DNA from: Nocardioides pelophilus | Lineage (GTDB): Bacteria > Actinomycetota > Actinomycetes > Propionibacteriales > Nocardioidaceae | DNA: 64,000 nt | Reading direction: 5' to 3' | NCBI RefSeq assembly: GCF_014180685.1 | Contig: NZ_JACEHF010000004.1 | Span: forward strand, 1 to 64,000 | In this document: positions 26,812-37,399 of the stretch, piece after piece | Numbering within the stretch: position 1 is the first letter of the stretch | Layout of the letters: the number at the start of each line of letters is the position of its first letter | Position numbers and translations under genes: made by a program | Notes under the pieces: generated by a model | The model's database searches: none | The model's input: the letters and a program-made list of their open reading frames with translations, nothing else | What the model was told of the DNA's origin: nothing

Positions 26812-27842
26812 GCTGTTCGTGCCACCTTGGGTCTCGGTTGGTCTGCCGTTGGGGCTCTGCCTGTCAGCGAGGTGGGGCCGAGCACGAGATCGCGTCGGGT
26901 CAGCGACTCGATCAGGATCGTGGCGTGCAGGGTCAGTTGCTGAAGCGTGTCGATCAGGGACGCCAGGGACGACTCCGTGACTGCGAGGCCGGCGAGTGGA
27001 CTCGGCGGTGTGAGGTCCAGGTGGGGTTCGTGGTTCAGGATCGAACCGACCAGCTGGTCCAGTCCCGGACCGGGGTCGATGCCGAGCTGGTCCCTGAGGA
27101 GGGCCCGGCACCGTCGGTGCACGTCGAGTGCCTCGGCCGAGCGCCCGCCCCGGTGCAGCGCGAGCATCAGCAGCTCGTAGGGGGGTTCGCGCAGCGGTTC
27201 GTCACGCACCAGCGCCTCCAACAGGGGGACGGCCTCCTCGTGCCGACCGGTCTCGACCATCGCGCGCAGCAGACCTTCGCGAGCGGAGGTCCGCAGCTCA
27301 GTGAGCTCGGCGATCAGCGCTGTGGCGACGTCGTGTGCGGCCAGCTCGATCACGGGCTGCCCGCGCCAGAGCTGGAGCGCCGCCCCGTAGGCGAGCGCTG
27401 ACTCCTCGGGGCGGCCGGCCCGCATGTGCGAGAAGCCCGAGGAGATCAGGCGGCGGAAGCGCACGACGTCGAGGGCGTCGTCCTCCACCTCCAGGCCGTA
27501 GCCCGAGCTCGTCGTGATGAGCCTGGCCGAGGCGGTCGGGTGCTCTGCGAGCCGTTTGCGCAGGTGGAAGACGTAGGAACGCAGCGTCACCAGGGCGCCT
27601 GGCGGGGGATGGCCGTCCCACAGCTGGTCGGCAAGCTGGTCAGCCGGCAGCACGGTGTTGGCGTGCACGGCGAAGAGCGCCATCAGGGTGCGCTGTCGAC
27701 GGCTGGTGAGGTTGAGCTCGTGGCCGCCGGCGCGGACCCGGAGCGGTCCGAGCAGGTCGATGGTCACGGCGGCGGCATCGACGTCCTCGGTGGCGCAGCT
27801 GGCGAGATGACGTCCAGGCGCGGTGGTACGCATGTCAGGCAT
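26808..27842 (-). CDS. SARP-family regulator heading a nine-gene operon
   Basis: A short SARP of 344 residues: winged helix (TIDLLGPLRVRAGGHELNL from about residue 26, recognition-helix region LVTLRSYVFHLRKRL) and activation domain with tandem helical repeats up to about residue 275. A C-terminal helical tail of 65 residues has no ATPase. SARPs typically switch on antibiotic clusters by binding heptamers 11 bases apart and recruiting RNA polymerase. Exactly such repeats precede its own gene (27910-27927) and four other promoters in this block, so autoactivation and control of the regulon is a natural hypothesis. The downstream genes overlap or nearly touch down to 20632. Confidence 0.88.
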   Translation of the reverse strand: MPDMRTTAPGRHLASCATEDVDAAAVTIDLLGPLRVRAGGHELNLTSRRQRTLMALFAVHANTVLPADQLADQLWDGHPPPGALVTLRSYVFHLRKRLAEHPTASARLITTSSGYGLEVEDDALDVVRFRRLISSGFSHMRAGRPEESALAYGAALQLWRGQPVIELAAHDVATALIAELTELRTSAREGLLRAMVETGRHEEAVPLLEALVRDEPLREPPYELLMLALHRGGRSAEALDVHRRCRALLRDQLGIDPGPGLDQLVGSILNHEPHLDLTPPSPLAGLAVTESSLASLIDTLQQLTLHATILIESLTRRDLVLGPTSLTGRAPTADQPRPKVARTA

Positions 27843-27909
27843 CAGGTTCTCCTGCCGGGGCGGCCGTCCTCGGCGGAACGGCCTGGTGGATCGACCCTCT
27901 CCTCAGGGT

Positions 27910-27927
27910 CTGTCCAAAACCTGTCTC
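27910..27927 (-). promoter_or_regulatory. 11-nt direct repeat upstream of the SARP operon
   Basis: CTGTCCA at 27910 and CTGTCTC at 27921, period 11; towards the SARP gene this reads AGACAG then GGACAG. It starts 68 bases upstream of the ATG at 27842, the same spacing as at 8779 and 15718. Confidence 0.6.
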
Positions 27928-28024
27928 GGGTCTTTCACCTCAAGTGCGGGCCCCGCGCGTGCGCGTCGTCTGCGGTCCGGCATCCGTACCACGGGTGGCG
28001 CTGGTGGGCGCCTGACCTGCGGTT

Positions 28025-28113
28025 TTGTAGAGCTTCAGGGGGTCGAACCTAAACCAACGGCTCCGGGCGTCGTTGCTGTCTACGGAGCCGAGCAACTGAG
28101 CTAACCGGAATGG
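28025..28113 (-). pseudogene. tRNA-like relic
   Basis: Read on the minus strand, TTAGCTCAGTTG (D-arm type) is followed 45-55 bases later by GGTTTAGGTTCGACCCC (T-arm type) and a 3' end GAAGCTCTACA; a CAACG/CGTTG pair could be the remains of the anticodon stem. The loop between is too long, extra bases occur in the D region, and the two acceptor ends do not pair. It is therefore not a working tRNA. It may be a decayed tRNA or an old attachment site. Confidence 0.35.
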
Positions 28114-28339
28114 TCCACGGCGACGGACGCCATCCTCGCGGTCGCCGAGAGCCAGTCTCGGGTCTCGCGCAGTGTGTGTGCATCGAGCAGTCGGCCAACA
28201 AGCCAAGGGATCGACTCAGGACCCGAGGCACTCGGCGACTGCCCACTGCTCGGCACTAGCGGTGTCTTCGGCAACGGCGTTCGGGGAGTGGCAAGTGGTC
28301 TGCGAGGTTCGTGTTTGACCGCGTTGAGATCGAAAGCGA

Positions 28340-28368
28340 CGAGGGCCCCGGCTAAGCCGGAGCCCTCG
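28340..28368. terminator. Strong hairpin, probable terminator
   Basis: Arms CGAGGGCCCCGGC and GCCGGAGCCCTCG (one mismatch) with the loop TAA. No intact gene ends beside it, so it probably belonged to a lost gene or tRNA operon. Confidence 0.5.
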
Positions 28369-28666
28369 CTGTCGAACGGTGCGTTCGAGCTCTACCTGCA
28401 CAAGTGACTACATGTCGTAGTAGAGCCCGACCTGGCGCCGAGTGGTCTCCGTAGTGCGGTGCCAGGGCGTGGCTGCATTGGTTTGTGACCGTCTGAGCCT
28501 GCTCACAGGAGGGCTCGGAATGGGCTCACTTTGATTCGCAAAGGCCCGCAACACCGCTCCGCCGCCCGCAGTCTCCGAGGACGGCATCGCCGCAGGTCAG
28601 AGGCTGGTTCCACCTCCTGCGCGCAACCGACCGCAAAGGATCGCGCTCACGCTCAGGATCATCGGT

Positions 28667-28744
28667 GCCTTCCCGATGACGCACCACGTCGAGTGCGTCG
28701 CGCTGCTGGAGCCGGCAGGGTCCGGTCAGCGCACCACGTCGTAG
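28667..28744 (+). pseudogene. Displaced 3' end of a TrmA/RlmD-family gene
   Basis: The frame AFPMTHHVECVALLEPAGSGQ followed by a stop at 28742 matches the C-terminus of TrmA/RlmD enzymes; FPMTHHVE is the usual family form. It corresponds codon for codon to the end of the gene at 120-1253 (FPMTSHTECVALLEPA). The sequence before GCC-TTC is not homologous, so this is only the tail. It is best read as the original 3' end of the left-hand gene, separated by the island. Confidence 0.65.
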
Positions 28745-29301
28745 ACGAGCTTCTGGACGCCGTTGGCGTAGGACTGGCTCTCGGCGAGGCTCAGCTTCTG
28801 CTTGTCGGGGGAGGAGTCGGAGAACAGCCGCTTGCCCGAGCCGAGGACGACCGGGAAGACCAGCAGGTGGTAGCGGTCGACGAGGCCGGCAGCGGCGAGC
28901 GACTGGGCGAGCCGGGCGCTGGCGTGCACGGAGATCGGGCCGCCCTCGGTCTCCTTGAGCCGGGCGACGTCGTCCATGGTCCGGAGGATCGTGATCTCGC
29001 CCCAGTTGTCGACCAGGTCGTCCTCCTGGAGCGAGGAGGAGACGACGTACTTGGGCATCGCGTTGTACTTCGGGAACTCCTCGGTCATCGACGGCCACAC
29101 CGGTGCGAACAGGTCGTAGCTGACCCGGCCGAGCATCAGCGCGCCGGCCTCCTCCTGCTCCTGGCCCTTCATCTCGTAGACCTCGGGCAGGAACTCGACG
29201 TCCTTGAACGACCAGCCGGCGTGGGGGTGGCCCTCGTTGCCGCCGGGCGAGTCGATGACGCCGTCGAGGGTGATGAACTCGGTGACGTACAGGGTGCGCA
29301 T
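28726..29301 (-). CDS. Dihydrofolate reductase-like (RibD C-terminal domain) protein
   Basis: A 191-residue NAD(P)H-binding protein of the RibD_C/DHFR-like fold: MRTLYVTEFITLDGVIDSPGG at the N-terminus, GALMLGRVSYDLFAPVWP near residue 50 and FPVVLGSGKRLFSD near residue 150. Proteins of this type are common in actinobacteria and only distantly related to true DHFR; the substrate is unknown. ATG 29301 follows a GGAG-type site. The gene is the first backbone gene right of the island and its 3' end overlaps the displaced methyltransferase tail on the other strand. Confidence 0.85.
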   Translation of the reverse strand: MRTLYVTEFITLDGVIDSPGGNEGHPHAGWSFKDVEFLPEVYEMKGQEQEEAGALMLGRVSYDLFAPVWPSMTEEFPKYNAMPKYVVSSSLQEDDLVDNWGEITILRTMDDVARLKETEGGPISVHASARLAQSLAAAGLVDRYHLLVFPVVLGSGKRLFSDSSPDKQKLSLAESQSYANGVQKLVYDVVR

Positions 29302-29424
29302 CTCAGGATCTCCTTGGTCGGGTTGCATTTAACTCACCACGAACGGGGTGCCGCGGATCCGACACGCACCTGACGTCGATGTCGGAAAAGCTGCCGGACG
29401 CGACCGGTAGGTCAGGTACGAAGC

Positions 29425-30393
29425 TCAGCGGCGCGCGGCGTAGATCCGGCGTACGACGTCCTCGATGTCGGGCTCCTCGACCGTGAGGTCCAGGACCTCC
29501 GCCCGTTCGGAGACGGCGGCGAGGACCCGGGCGGCGGTGGTCGTCTCGGCGTCGAAGGCGAGCCGCTGGCGGAGCCCGTGGCCCTCGGAGGCGAGGTGGC
29601 GGGTGCCGGTGATGCCGGTCAGGTCGGCGACCGCCTCGGCCAGGTCGACGACGAGCACCCGCTCGGCTCCGACGGTCCGGGACAGGCCGGGGAGGTCACC
29701 GTCGTAGGCGAGCCGGCCGCGGTCGATGACGAGGATCCGGTCGCAGAGCCGCTCGACGTCGCCCATGTCGTGGGTGGTGAGCAGCAGCGTGGTGCCGTGG
29801 GTGCGGCGCTCGGCCACCAGGAACTCGCGGAGCCGCTGCTTGGACAGCACGTCGAGACCGATGGTCGGCTCGTCGAGGATCACCAGCCGCGGGGAGTGGA
29901 GCAACGCGGCGGCCATCTCGGCCCGCATCCGCTGACCGAGGGAGAGCTGCCGCACCGGTGTCGCCAGGAACTCGCCCATCTCGAGCCGCTCGACCAGCTC
30001 GTCGGTGCGGTCGCGCTCCGCGGTCGCCGACAGGTCGTGGATCGCGGCGAGGATCCGGAACGACTCGCGCACCGGGAGGTCCCACCACAGCTGCGACCGC
30101 TGCCCGAAGACCACGCCCACCTGGCGGGCCAGCCGCCGGCGGTCCTGCACCGGGCGCAGGCCGCAGGTGGTCACCTCGCCCCGGCTCGGCACCAGGATCC
30201 CGGTGAGCATCTTGATGGTCGTCGACTTCCCGGCGCCGTTCGCGCCGATGTAGCCCACCGCCTCGCCGGGCTCGATCCGGAGCGTGAGGTCGTCGACGGC
30301 GACGAGCGTTCGCCTTCGTGCTCCCTCCCGGATCCGGAACTCCCGGGTCAGCCCGTTGGTCTCGATGATCGGGCCTGCATCGGTGGTGGTCAT
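29425..30393 (-). CDS. ABC-2 type exporter, ATP-binding subunit
   Basis: A 322-residue ATPase with Walker A GANGAGKST near residue 51, an atypical signature LSLGQRMR, Walker B RLVILDEPTIGLD and the switch histidine in TTHDMGDV. A C-terminal 80-residue accessory domain follows. It belongs to the DUF990-associated ABC-2 exporters, whose substrates are unknown. ATG 30393 overlaps the stop... of the upstream permease by four bases, and two permease genes precede it, forming a complete three-gene transporter operon. Confidence 0.9.
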   Translation of the reverse strand: MTTTDAGPIIETNGLTREFRIREGARRRTLVAVDDLTLRIEPGEAVGYIGANGAGKSTTIKMLTGILVPSRGEVTTCGLRPVQDRRRLARQVGVVFGQRSQLWWDLPVRESFRILAAIHDLSATAERDRTDELVERLEMGEFLATPVRQLSLGQRMRAEMAAALLHSPRLVILDEPTIGLDVLSKQRLREFLVAERRTHGTTLLLTTHDMGDVERLCDRILVIDRGRLAYDGDLPGLSRTVGAERVLVVDLAEAVADLTGITGTRHLASEGHGLRQRLAFDAETTTAARVLAAVSERAEVLDLTVEEPDIEDVVRRIYAARR

Positions 30394-31211
30394 CCGCCGC
30401 CTCCTTGGTAGTGCCGGACGCCCCACCGCCAGCTGATGAGCGCCAGCAGCCAGGTCCATGCTGCCGCGAGCGGCGCGCACCAGCCGAGCCAGTCGGGCAG
30501 CCCGTACGGCGGCGCGATCCCGAGCAGCCAGAGTGCCGGGAGGAACCCGGTGAACGCCATCGGGAAGAAGAACCCGAAGACCGCCCACAACGGTCGGTTC
30601 CACACCGAGGCGGGCTGCGTCGCCGCGTAGCGGCCGCCGTACACGAACGCGTTGGTCGTCTCGGCGCCGTCGACGAGGAAGAACTGGGCGCCGCCTGCCC
30701 AGACGAACATCCCGGCGAACATCACGTAGCCGCTCACGATCGCGACCGCCAGCAGCAGCACGTGCGCCGGGCTCCAGGCGATGTCGTTGAGGGCCAGCCC
30801 GAACGCCAGCGCGACCGCGCCGACGCCGGCGCGGGCGAGCCGGCGCAGCGAGATGTCGCTGGTGACGAGCTGCAGGAGCAGCGGCTGGGGCCGGAGGTAG
30901 AAGACGTCGAGCGTGCCCGCGCGGAGGTACGTCGGCAGGTTGTCGCAGTGCCCGAACGTCATGTCGGCGAGGGAGAAGCAGAGGTCGGCCAGGCCGAACA
31001 CCAGCAGGATCTGGGCGAAGTCGAGGCCGCCGAGCTCGGTCACGCTGTGGAACAGCACCCAGATCTCCGCGAGCTCGATCACCCCGACCAGCGCCGAGCT
31101 GGCCAGGTCGAGGCCGAAGCTCGCCCGGTAGGCGCGCTGCGACCGGGCGCGGGACGCGAGCACCGCACGGTAGGGCCGAAGGCGCGCGCGGAGGGTCAGC
31201 GGCTCAGCCAC
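30390..31211 (-). CDS. ABC-2 type exporter permease (DUF990-like) 1
   Basis: A membrane protein of 273 residues with six predicted helices; the N-terminal LRPYRAVLASRARSQRAYRASFG and DLCFSLADMTFGHCDNLPTYLRAGTLD segments are typical of ABC-2 permeases that pair with a second, related subunit. It lies between the other permease (8-base overlap) and the ATPase (4-base overlap). It would form half of the membrane channel. Substrate unknown. Confidence 0.85.
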   Translation of the reverse strand: MAEPLTLRARLRPYRAVLASRARSQRAYRASFGLDLASSALVGVIELAEIWVLFHSVTELGGLDFAQILLVFGLADLCFSLADMTFGHCDNLPTYLRAGTLDVFYLRPQPLLLQLVTSDISLRRLARAGVGAVALAFGLALNDIAWSPAHVLLLAVAIVSGYVMFAGMFVWAGGAQFFLVDGAETTNAFVYGGRYAATQPASVWNRPLWAVFGFFFPMAFTGFLPALWLLGIAPPYGLPDWLGWCAPLAAAWTWLLALISWRWGVRHYQGGGG

Positions 31212-32022
31212 CCTGCACCTCCAGGTGGCGGCGGCCGGCCCGGGTGAGGACCTGGCCGAGAGCGCCGACGCCGACCAGCCACCCGACCTGCACCGCGATC
31301 AGCAGCAGCCCCTGCCCGCTGTCGACGCGGCCGGAGATGATGTCGACGGGATACATCATCATCGACGGGAACGGCGTCGCCTGGGCGACGATCTCCAGCC
31401 AGCGCGGGAAGATCCAGATCGGGACGAACAGGCCGGCCAGGAAGCCCGAGACCACCATGTAGAGGATCTGGAGGCCGCGGGTCTCGACCAGCCAGAAGCC
31501 GGGCGCCGCGACGACCAGGTAGACCGTCGCCGCCGAGATCGCGATGCCGAGCACGATGCTCGCGGCGCCGAGGAGGTAGGCCACGGGGTTGTCGGGCAGC
31601 GCCATGCCCACGACGAGGCCGCCGATGAGCACCGACGGGATGCCGCGCGGGATCAGGTTGAAGAGCGACTTGCCGACCTCGGTCGTGATCGCGGCCGCCT
31701 GCACGTCGAGCGGACGGAGGAAGTCCACGGCGACGTCGCCGTCCTTGATCCGGTCGGCGATGTCGATCCGGCCGAAGAGGTTGACGGACCCGAGCAGCCC
31801 CTGCGAGACCCAGATGTAGGTGCTCATCAGCGCGACGTCGTACCCCTCCAGCTCGCCGCCGGCGGCGCGGACGGTCGCGAACAGGATCGCCACCTTGAGC
31901 AGGCCGAAGGTGGTGTTGGCGACCAGGCCGCCGAACGCCGCGAGGAGATAGGCGGACTGCCGGCGGAAGCCGGCGACGAGGATGCGCCAGTAGACCCGGA
32001 CCCCTGATGGCACAGCACGCAT
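31204..32022 (-). CDS. ABC-2 type exporter permease 2
   Basis: A 272-residue permease with six helices, starting MRAVPSGVRVYWRILVAGFRRQSAYLLA. ATG 32022 is preferred; the frame also allows a TTG at 32034. It is the first gene of the three-gene exporter operon. Its start is only 51 bases from that of the divergent ABC exporter at 32074, so the two promoters overlap and are probably controlled together. Confidence 0.83.
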   Translation of the reverse strand: MRAVPSGVRVYWRILVAGFRRQSAYLLAAFGGLVANTTFGLLKVAILFATVRAAGGELEGYDVALMSTYIWVSQGLLGSVNLFGRIDIADRIKDGDVAVDFLRPLDVQAAAITTEVGKSLFNLIPRGIPSVLIGGLVVGMALPDNPVAYLLGAASIVLGIAISAATVYLVVAAPGFWLVETRGLQILYMVVSGFLAGLFVPIWIFPRWLEIVAQATPFPSMMMYPVDIISGRVDSGQGLLLIAVQVGWLVGVGALGQVLTRAGRRHLEVQGG

Positions 32023-32073
32023 GAGGGACAGCAACCTAGGCTTGCCTTCAAGTCGACTTCAAGTCCTAGGGTC
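32023..32073. promoter_or_regulatory. Compact divergent promoter with palindrome between two ABC exporters
   Basis: Fifty-one bases separate the two start codons. The centre is AAGTCGACTT (32050-32059) inside the direct repeat CTTCAAGTCGACTTCAAGTC, flanked by CCTAGG on both sides (32035-32040 and 32065-32070). Symmetric sites of this kind in short promoters are typical for a dimeric regulator acting on both genes; MerR or TetR types are possible. No candidate regulator is adjacent except the LuxR-type gene at 33976. Confidence 0.5.
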
Positions 32074-33966
32074 ATGCGCATGAGCATGGAGTCGATCGCG
32101 TGGAACCAGATGTACCGGCGGATGAGCGCGCCGGACGAGCGGCGTGCCTTCAGCGCCGCGACCGCTCGCCGGATCCTGGAGTTCGCGCGGCCGCACCGCC
32201 GCAAGCTGATCGGCTTCCTCGTCCTCAGCGTGGCGGGCGCCGCGCTCGCGGTGGCGACGCCGGTGCTGGCCGGCCGGGTCGTCGACGCGATCGTCGATGG
32301 TTCCGAGCCGCGGGTCGTGGTGGTGCTGGCGCTGGTGATCGCCGGCGTCGCGGTGCTGGACGCGGCGATGGGCCTGGTCACGCGGTGGCTCTCGGCGGGG
32401 ATCGGTGAGGGACTGATCCTCGACCTGCGGACGGCCGTGTTCGACCACGTGCAGCGGATGCCTGTCGCCTTCTTCACCCGGACCCGGACCGGTGCCCTGG
32501 TCAGTCGTCTCAACAACGACGTCATCGGTGCCCAGCGGGCGTTCAGCAGCACGCTGTCGGGGGTGGTCGGGAACTTCGTGATGCTCGTCCTCACGCTGGT
32601 GGTGATGCTCGGCATCTCCTGGCGGGTCACGCTGCTGGCGCTGGTGCTGCTCCCCGTCTTCGTCCTCCCCGCGCGCCGGATGGGCAACCGCCTCGCCGGC
32701 ATCCAGCGCGAGGCGGCCGACCACAACGCCGCCATGGGCAACCAGATGACCGAGCGCTTCTCCGCGCCCGGCGCGACCCTGGTCAAGCTGTTCGGCCGGC
32801 CGGACCAGGAGTCCGCCGAGTTCGCGGCCCGGGCGCGGCGGGTGGCGCAGATCGGGGTCCGGATCGCCATGGTGCAGACGACCTTCGTGACCGCCCTCAC
32901 CGTGGTGTCCTCCCTCGCGGTGGCCCTGGTCTACGGTCTCGGCGGCTACTACGCCCTGACCGGCGGTCTCGACGCCGGTGACGTCGTCGCCCTGTCGCTG
33001 CTGCTGGCCCGGCTCTACGCCCCGCTCACGGCCCTCGCCAGCGCCCGGGTCGAGGTGATGGCCGCCCTGGTGAGCTTCGAGCGGGTCTTCGAGGTGCTCG
33101 ACCTCGAGCCGCTGATCCACGACCGGCCTGGCGCCCGGGACGTGCCCGAGGGACCGGTGTCCGTACAGCTCGACGACGTGCGCTTCTCCTACCCGTCCGC
33201 CGATCGCGTCTCGCTCGCGTCCCTGGAGGACGTGGCGACGCTCGACGCGCGTGGCGGCGAGGAGGTCCTGCACGGGGTGAGCCTGCGGGCGGAGCCCGGC
33301 CAGGTGATCGCGCTGGTCGGCTCCTCCGGTGCCGGGAAGTCCACGATCGCGCAGCTCGTGTCCCGGCTCTACGACGTCGACGCGGGCGCCGTACGGCTCG
33401 CCGGCGTGGACGTGCGGGACCTGTCCGCCGCGGCGATCCGCGACGCGGTCGGAATGGTGACCCAGGACGGGCACCTGTTCCACGACTCGATCCGCGGCAA
33501 CCTCCTGTTCGCGCGGCCTGATGCGACGGAGGAGGAGGTGTGGGACGCGCTGGAGCGGGCCCGCCTCGCCGACCTGGTGCGGTCGCTGCCCGACGGGCTC
33601 GCCACGGTCGTGGGCGAGCGGGGCTACCGGCTCTCCGGCGGCGAGCGGCAGCGGTTGACCATCGCCCGGCTGCTGCTGAAGCGGCCGCGGGTGGTCGTCC
33701 TCGACGAGGCGACGGCGTCGCTGGACTCCACCTCCGAGGCGGCGGTGCAGGCGGCTCTCTCCGAGGTGCTCGCCGGCCGGACGGCGCTCGTCATCGCCCA
33801 CCGGCTCTCGACGATCCGCACCGCGGACCGCATCCTGGTGGTCGAGGACGGGCAGATCGTCGAGCAGGGCACCCACGCGGAGCTGCTGGTGGCCGGTGGT
33901 CGCTACGAGGAGCTCTACCGCACCCAGTTCGCGGAGACCGGCGGTGGGGTGTCGGCGCCGGCCTGA
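32074..33966 (+). CDS. ABC exporter half-transporter (membrane and ATPase domains fused)
   Basis: A 630-residue type IV exporter. Six membrane helices span about residues 40-330 (GALVSRLNNDVIGAQRAFSSTLSG is the usual coupling region). The nucleotide-binding domain has Walker A GSSGAGKST near residue 415, signature LSGGERQR near 522, Walker B VVVLDEATASLD and the H-loop AHRLSTI. It would act as a homodimer, exporting lipids, peptides or drugs. ATG 32074 is used; in-frame ATGs follow at 32080 and 32086. It is divergent from the ABC-2 operon. Confidence 0.9.
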   Translation: MRMSMESIAWNQMYRRMSAPDERRAFSAATARRILEFARPHRRKLIGFLVLSVAGAALAVATPVLAGRVVDAIVDGSEPRVVVVLALVIAGVAVLDAAMGLVTRWLSAGIGEGLILDLRTAVFDHVQRMPVAFFTRTRTGALVSRLNNDVIGAQRAFSSTLSGVVGNFVMLVLTLVVMLGISWRVTLLALVLLPVFVLPARRMGNRLAGIQREAADHNAAMGNQMTERFSAPGATLVKLFGRPDQESAEFAARARRVAQIGVRIAMVQTTFVTALTVVSSLAVALVYGLGGYYALTGGLDAGDVVALSLLLARLYAPLTALASARVEVMAALVSFERVFEVLDLEPLIHDRPGARDVPEGPVSVQLDDVRFSYPSADRVSLASLEDVATLDARGGEEVLHGVSLRAEPGQVIALVGSSGAGKSTIAQLVSRLYDVDAGAVRLAGVDVRDLSAAAIRDAVGMVTQDGHLFHDSIRGNLLFARPDATEEEVWDALERARLADLVRSLPDGLATVVGERGYRLSGGERQRLTIARLLLKRPRVVVLDEATASLDSTSEAAVQAALSEVLAGRTALVIAHRLSTIRTADRILVVEDGQIVEQGTHAELLVAGGRYEELYRTQFAETGGGVSAPA

Positions 33967-33975
33967 GGCGGAGCC

Positions 33976-34290
33976 TCAGTCGACCCGGACGAACCCGCTG
34001 CGGTAGGCCGCGATGACGAGCTGGACGCGGTCGCGCACGCCGACCTTGGCGATCAGCCGGGCGACGTGGCACTTCACGGTGGCGGGGGAGATGAACAGGG
34101 TGTGCGCGATCTCGACCGTCGACTGGCCCTCGGCGAGGAGGCGGAGGACGTCGCCCTCCCGGCTGGAGAGCCGTGCCGTCCAGGGGTACGTCGGCAGCGG
34201 TGGGGCCGGCTGGGGCGCGTCGGGCGAGTGCCGCACCACCTGGAGGTGGCGGGGCGCGGCCGCCGAGGAGGTGTACTGCGGTTCGCTCAT
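33976..34290 (-). CDS. Stand-alone LuxR-type DNA-binding protein, 104 aa
   Basis: A 104-residue protein that is little more than a GerE/LuxR helix-turn-helix (LSSREGDVLRLLAEGQSTVEIA ... ATVKCHVARLIAKVGVRDRVQLVIAAYRSGFV, residues 40-102), with a 38-residue Pro-rich N-terminus and no receiver domain. It probably regulates transcription as a small dimer without phosphorylation. ATG 34290 is the only methionine start consistent with the domain. It converges with the ABC exporter and has a 250-base region, shared with aconitase, upstream. Confidence 0.85.
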   Translation of the reverse strand: MSEPQYTSSAAAPRHLQVVRHSPDAPQPAPPLPTYPWTARLSSREGDVLRLLAEGQSTVEIAHTLFISPATVKCHVARLIAKVGVRDRVQLVIAAYRSGFVRVD

Positions 34291-34405
34291 TCTGGCGAGG
34301 CTAGGGAAGGCCTTCGGCGCGCGCACCCGACCCGGGGGAACGTGATACCGATGTGAGACGCGCTCGCACGGTCGATCGTGTGGAGAATCCACTCGACCTC
34401 GTGTA

Positions 34406-34419
34406 TCTTGATATCAAGA
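34406..34419 (+). promoter_or_regulatory. Palindromic operator upstream of aconitase
   Basis: TCTTGATATCAAGA is a perfect 14-base palindrome, partly extended by TA/GATA flanks, 125 bases before the aconitase ATG. MarR-family TamR is known to control aconitase in Streptomyces; whether this palindrome is a TamR-type site is inference. It could equally serve the divergent LuxR-type gene. Confidence 0.6.
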
Positions 34420-34543
34420 GATAGGGGTTCCTGGGTGTCCCGGAACTTAGGGCAGCCTCACTATCCGCCCGCCCGCTCGCGGCGGCAGGATGTGACGGCA
34501 GCCCTACCCCGACCCACAGATGTCGACGAGGACGGAGACGCGG

Positions 34544-37360
<2,817 letters not shown>

Positions 37361-37399
37361 TCCGCCGGAACTGAACCGCCGGAGCTGATCCGATCGGCC

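Larger units (their letters stand above)
27928..28666. other. Gene-free mosaic stretch at the right end of the island
   Basis: About 740 bases without a credible gene between the SARP promoter and the displaced methyltransferase 3' end. It holds a tRNA-like relic (28025-28113), a strong hairpin (28340-28368) and otherwise unassignable sequence. Open frames here are short and lack ribosome sites. The mix suggests accumulated debris from past insertions or deletions at the island edge. Confidence 0.5.
1182..28680. mobile_element. Putative 27.5-kb genomic island in the 3' end of the methyltransferase gene
   Basis: The last part of the methyltransferase gene (from 1182) and a loose fragment at 28670-28718 align without gaps over about 49 bases at roughly 78 percent identity. 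They share the identical blocks TTCCCGATGAC (1182-1192 and 28670-28680) and GCGCTGCTGGAGCC (1212-1225 and 28700-28713). This is the layout left when an element integrates at a gene's 3' end and supplies a replacement end. Content between them is accessory: copper resistance, exporters, three AfsR/SARP regulators, truncated genes and a tRNA-like relic. No integrase or transposase is visible, so the element is presumably decayed or immobilised. The boundaries are inferred. Confidence 0.5.

Noticed and set aside
28385-28450. Minus-strand peptide end GLYYDM resembling the C-terminus of glutamine synthetase
   Set aside because: Only a few residues match and the preceding sequence (TTETTRRQV) does not fit; too short to support.
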